From Candidatus Rhabdochlamydia sp. (GTDB taxonomy: Bacteria; Chlamydiota; Chlamydiia; Chlamydiales; Rhabdochlamydiaceae): DNA of 5,438 bases. The stretch covers positions 1-5,438 of the forward strand of contig JASHWX010000057.1 of the NCBI GenBank assembly GCA_030043815.1. Reading direction: 5' to 3'. This document shows positions 5,224 through 5,438 of the stretch, piece after piece. Each line of letters starts with the position of its first letter. Within the stretch, counting starts at the first letter, position 1. The notes under the pieces are model-generated. The model did no database searches and was not told where the DNA came from. It saw only the letters and a program-made list of their open reading frames with translations. The translations under genes and the position numbers were made by a program.

Positions 5224-5438
5224 TTATGCCATCGCCTCTGCCATCCGTTGACTTAACTCTTGGATTCTCATTTGTCGGAGTTCTGCCAAGGTGATAGGGG
5301 CAAGGTTGCGGTTTTTAAAGACAAGAACATAGTTTGCAGGATTGGTAACATTAAAATAATCGAGATAGTCATTGCAAATCGTCATTAAATTGCCTCTCTG
5401 ATCGGGATGTCGGAGAAGAGCCTGAGCAAAAGCCGCTT
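5224..5438 (-). CDS. C-terminal part of a paralogue of the Inc-like gene, cut by the window edge
   Basis: The minus-strand frame ending in TAA at 5224-5226 is open to the right edge of the window and gives 70 residues. The piece begins A-A-F-A-Q-A-L-L-R-H-P and ends in Q-R-M-A-E-A-M-A. Its last 37 residues align without gaps to the last 37 of the neighbouring 303-residue protein with 14 identities, including F-x-N-R, P-x-T, M, L-x-Q-R and a terminal A-M-A. An upstream F-x2-A-x-L-R-x-P motif is also shared. It is therefore very probably a tandem paralogue in the same operon. The visible part is soluble and helical. Whether it has the same double membrane lobe cannot be seen here. No function is known. 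Confidence 0.8.
   Translation of the reverse strand, partial: AAFAQALLRHPDQRGNLMTICNDYLDYFNVTNPANYVLVFKNRNLAPITLAELRQMRIQELSQRMAEAMA

Overview
The window most likely comes from an environmental (amoeba-associated) member of the Chlamydiae, in the Waddlia / Criblamydia / Parachlamydia range. This is inferred from the gene content: an F-box plus leucine-rich-repeat protein, a small membrane protein with the paired hydrophobic lobes typical of chlamydial inclusion-membrane (Inc) proteins, and HEAT-repeat and M24-peptidase genes in a moderate-GC background. No marker gene fixes the species, and the order itself is a judgement from protein style rather than a database match.

Layout. Bases 1-2430 are a compact, relatively GC-rich forward block: the 3' part of a HEAT-repeat gene, open at the window's left edge, followed after 6 bases by an M24 metallopeptidase with a complete set of metal ligands. 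Bases 2431-2566 are non-coding and become extremely AT-rich (3 G/C in the 73 bases 2485-2557); they carry candidate -10 elements and a 14-base perfect palindrome. Bases 2567-4258 encode a 563-residue protein with an N-terminal F-box, a helical linker, about seven 22-24 residue LRRs and two copies of a WGEHH-containing C-terminal repeat. It is a good candidate for a secreted effector that docks on the host SCF ubiquitin machinery. Its base composition changes from domain to domain and partly differs from the upstream genes.

The rest is on the minus strand, convergent with the LRR gene across a 30-base gap that contains an imperfect hairpin. It holds a 303-residue Inc-like protein (4289-5200) and, 23 bases upstream of it, the 3' end of another gene (5224 to beyond 5438). 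The last 37 residues of these two proteins align without gaps at 14 identities and both end in AMA, so they look like tandem paralogues in one operon.

How the genes fit together: the left pair looks like ordinary cellular genes, namely a repeat scaffold and a peptidase. The right half looks like an accessory islet of host-directed genes: a candidate ubiquitin-ligase adaptor beside a small family of candidate inclusion-membrane proteins. No tRNA, rRNA, CRISPR array, insertion sequence, integrase or replication origin was seen.
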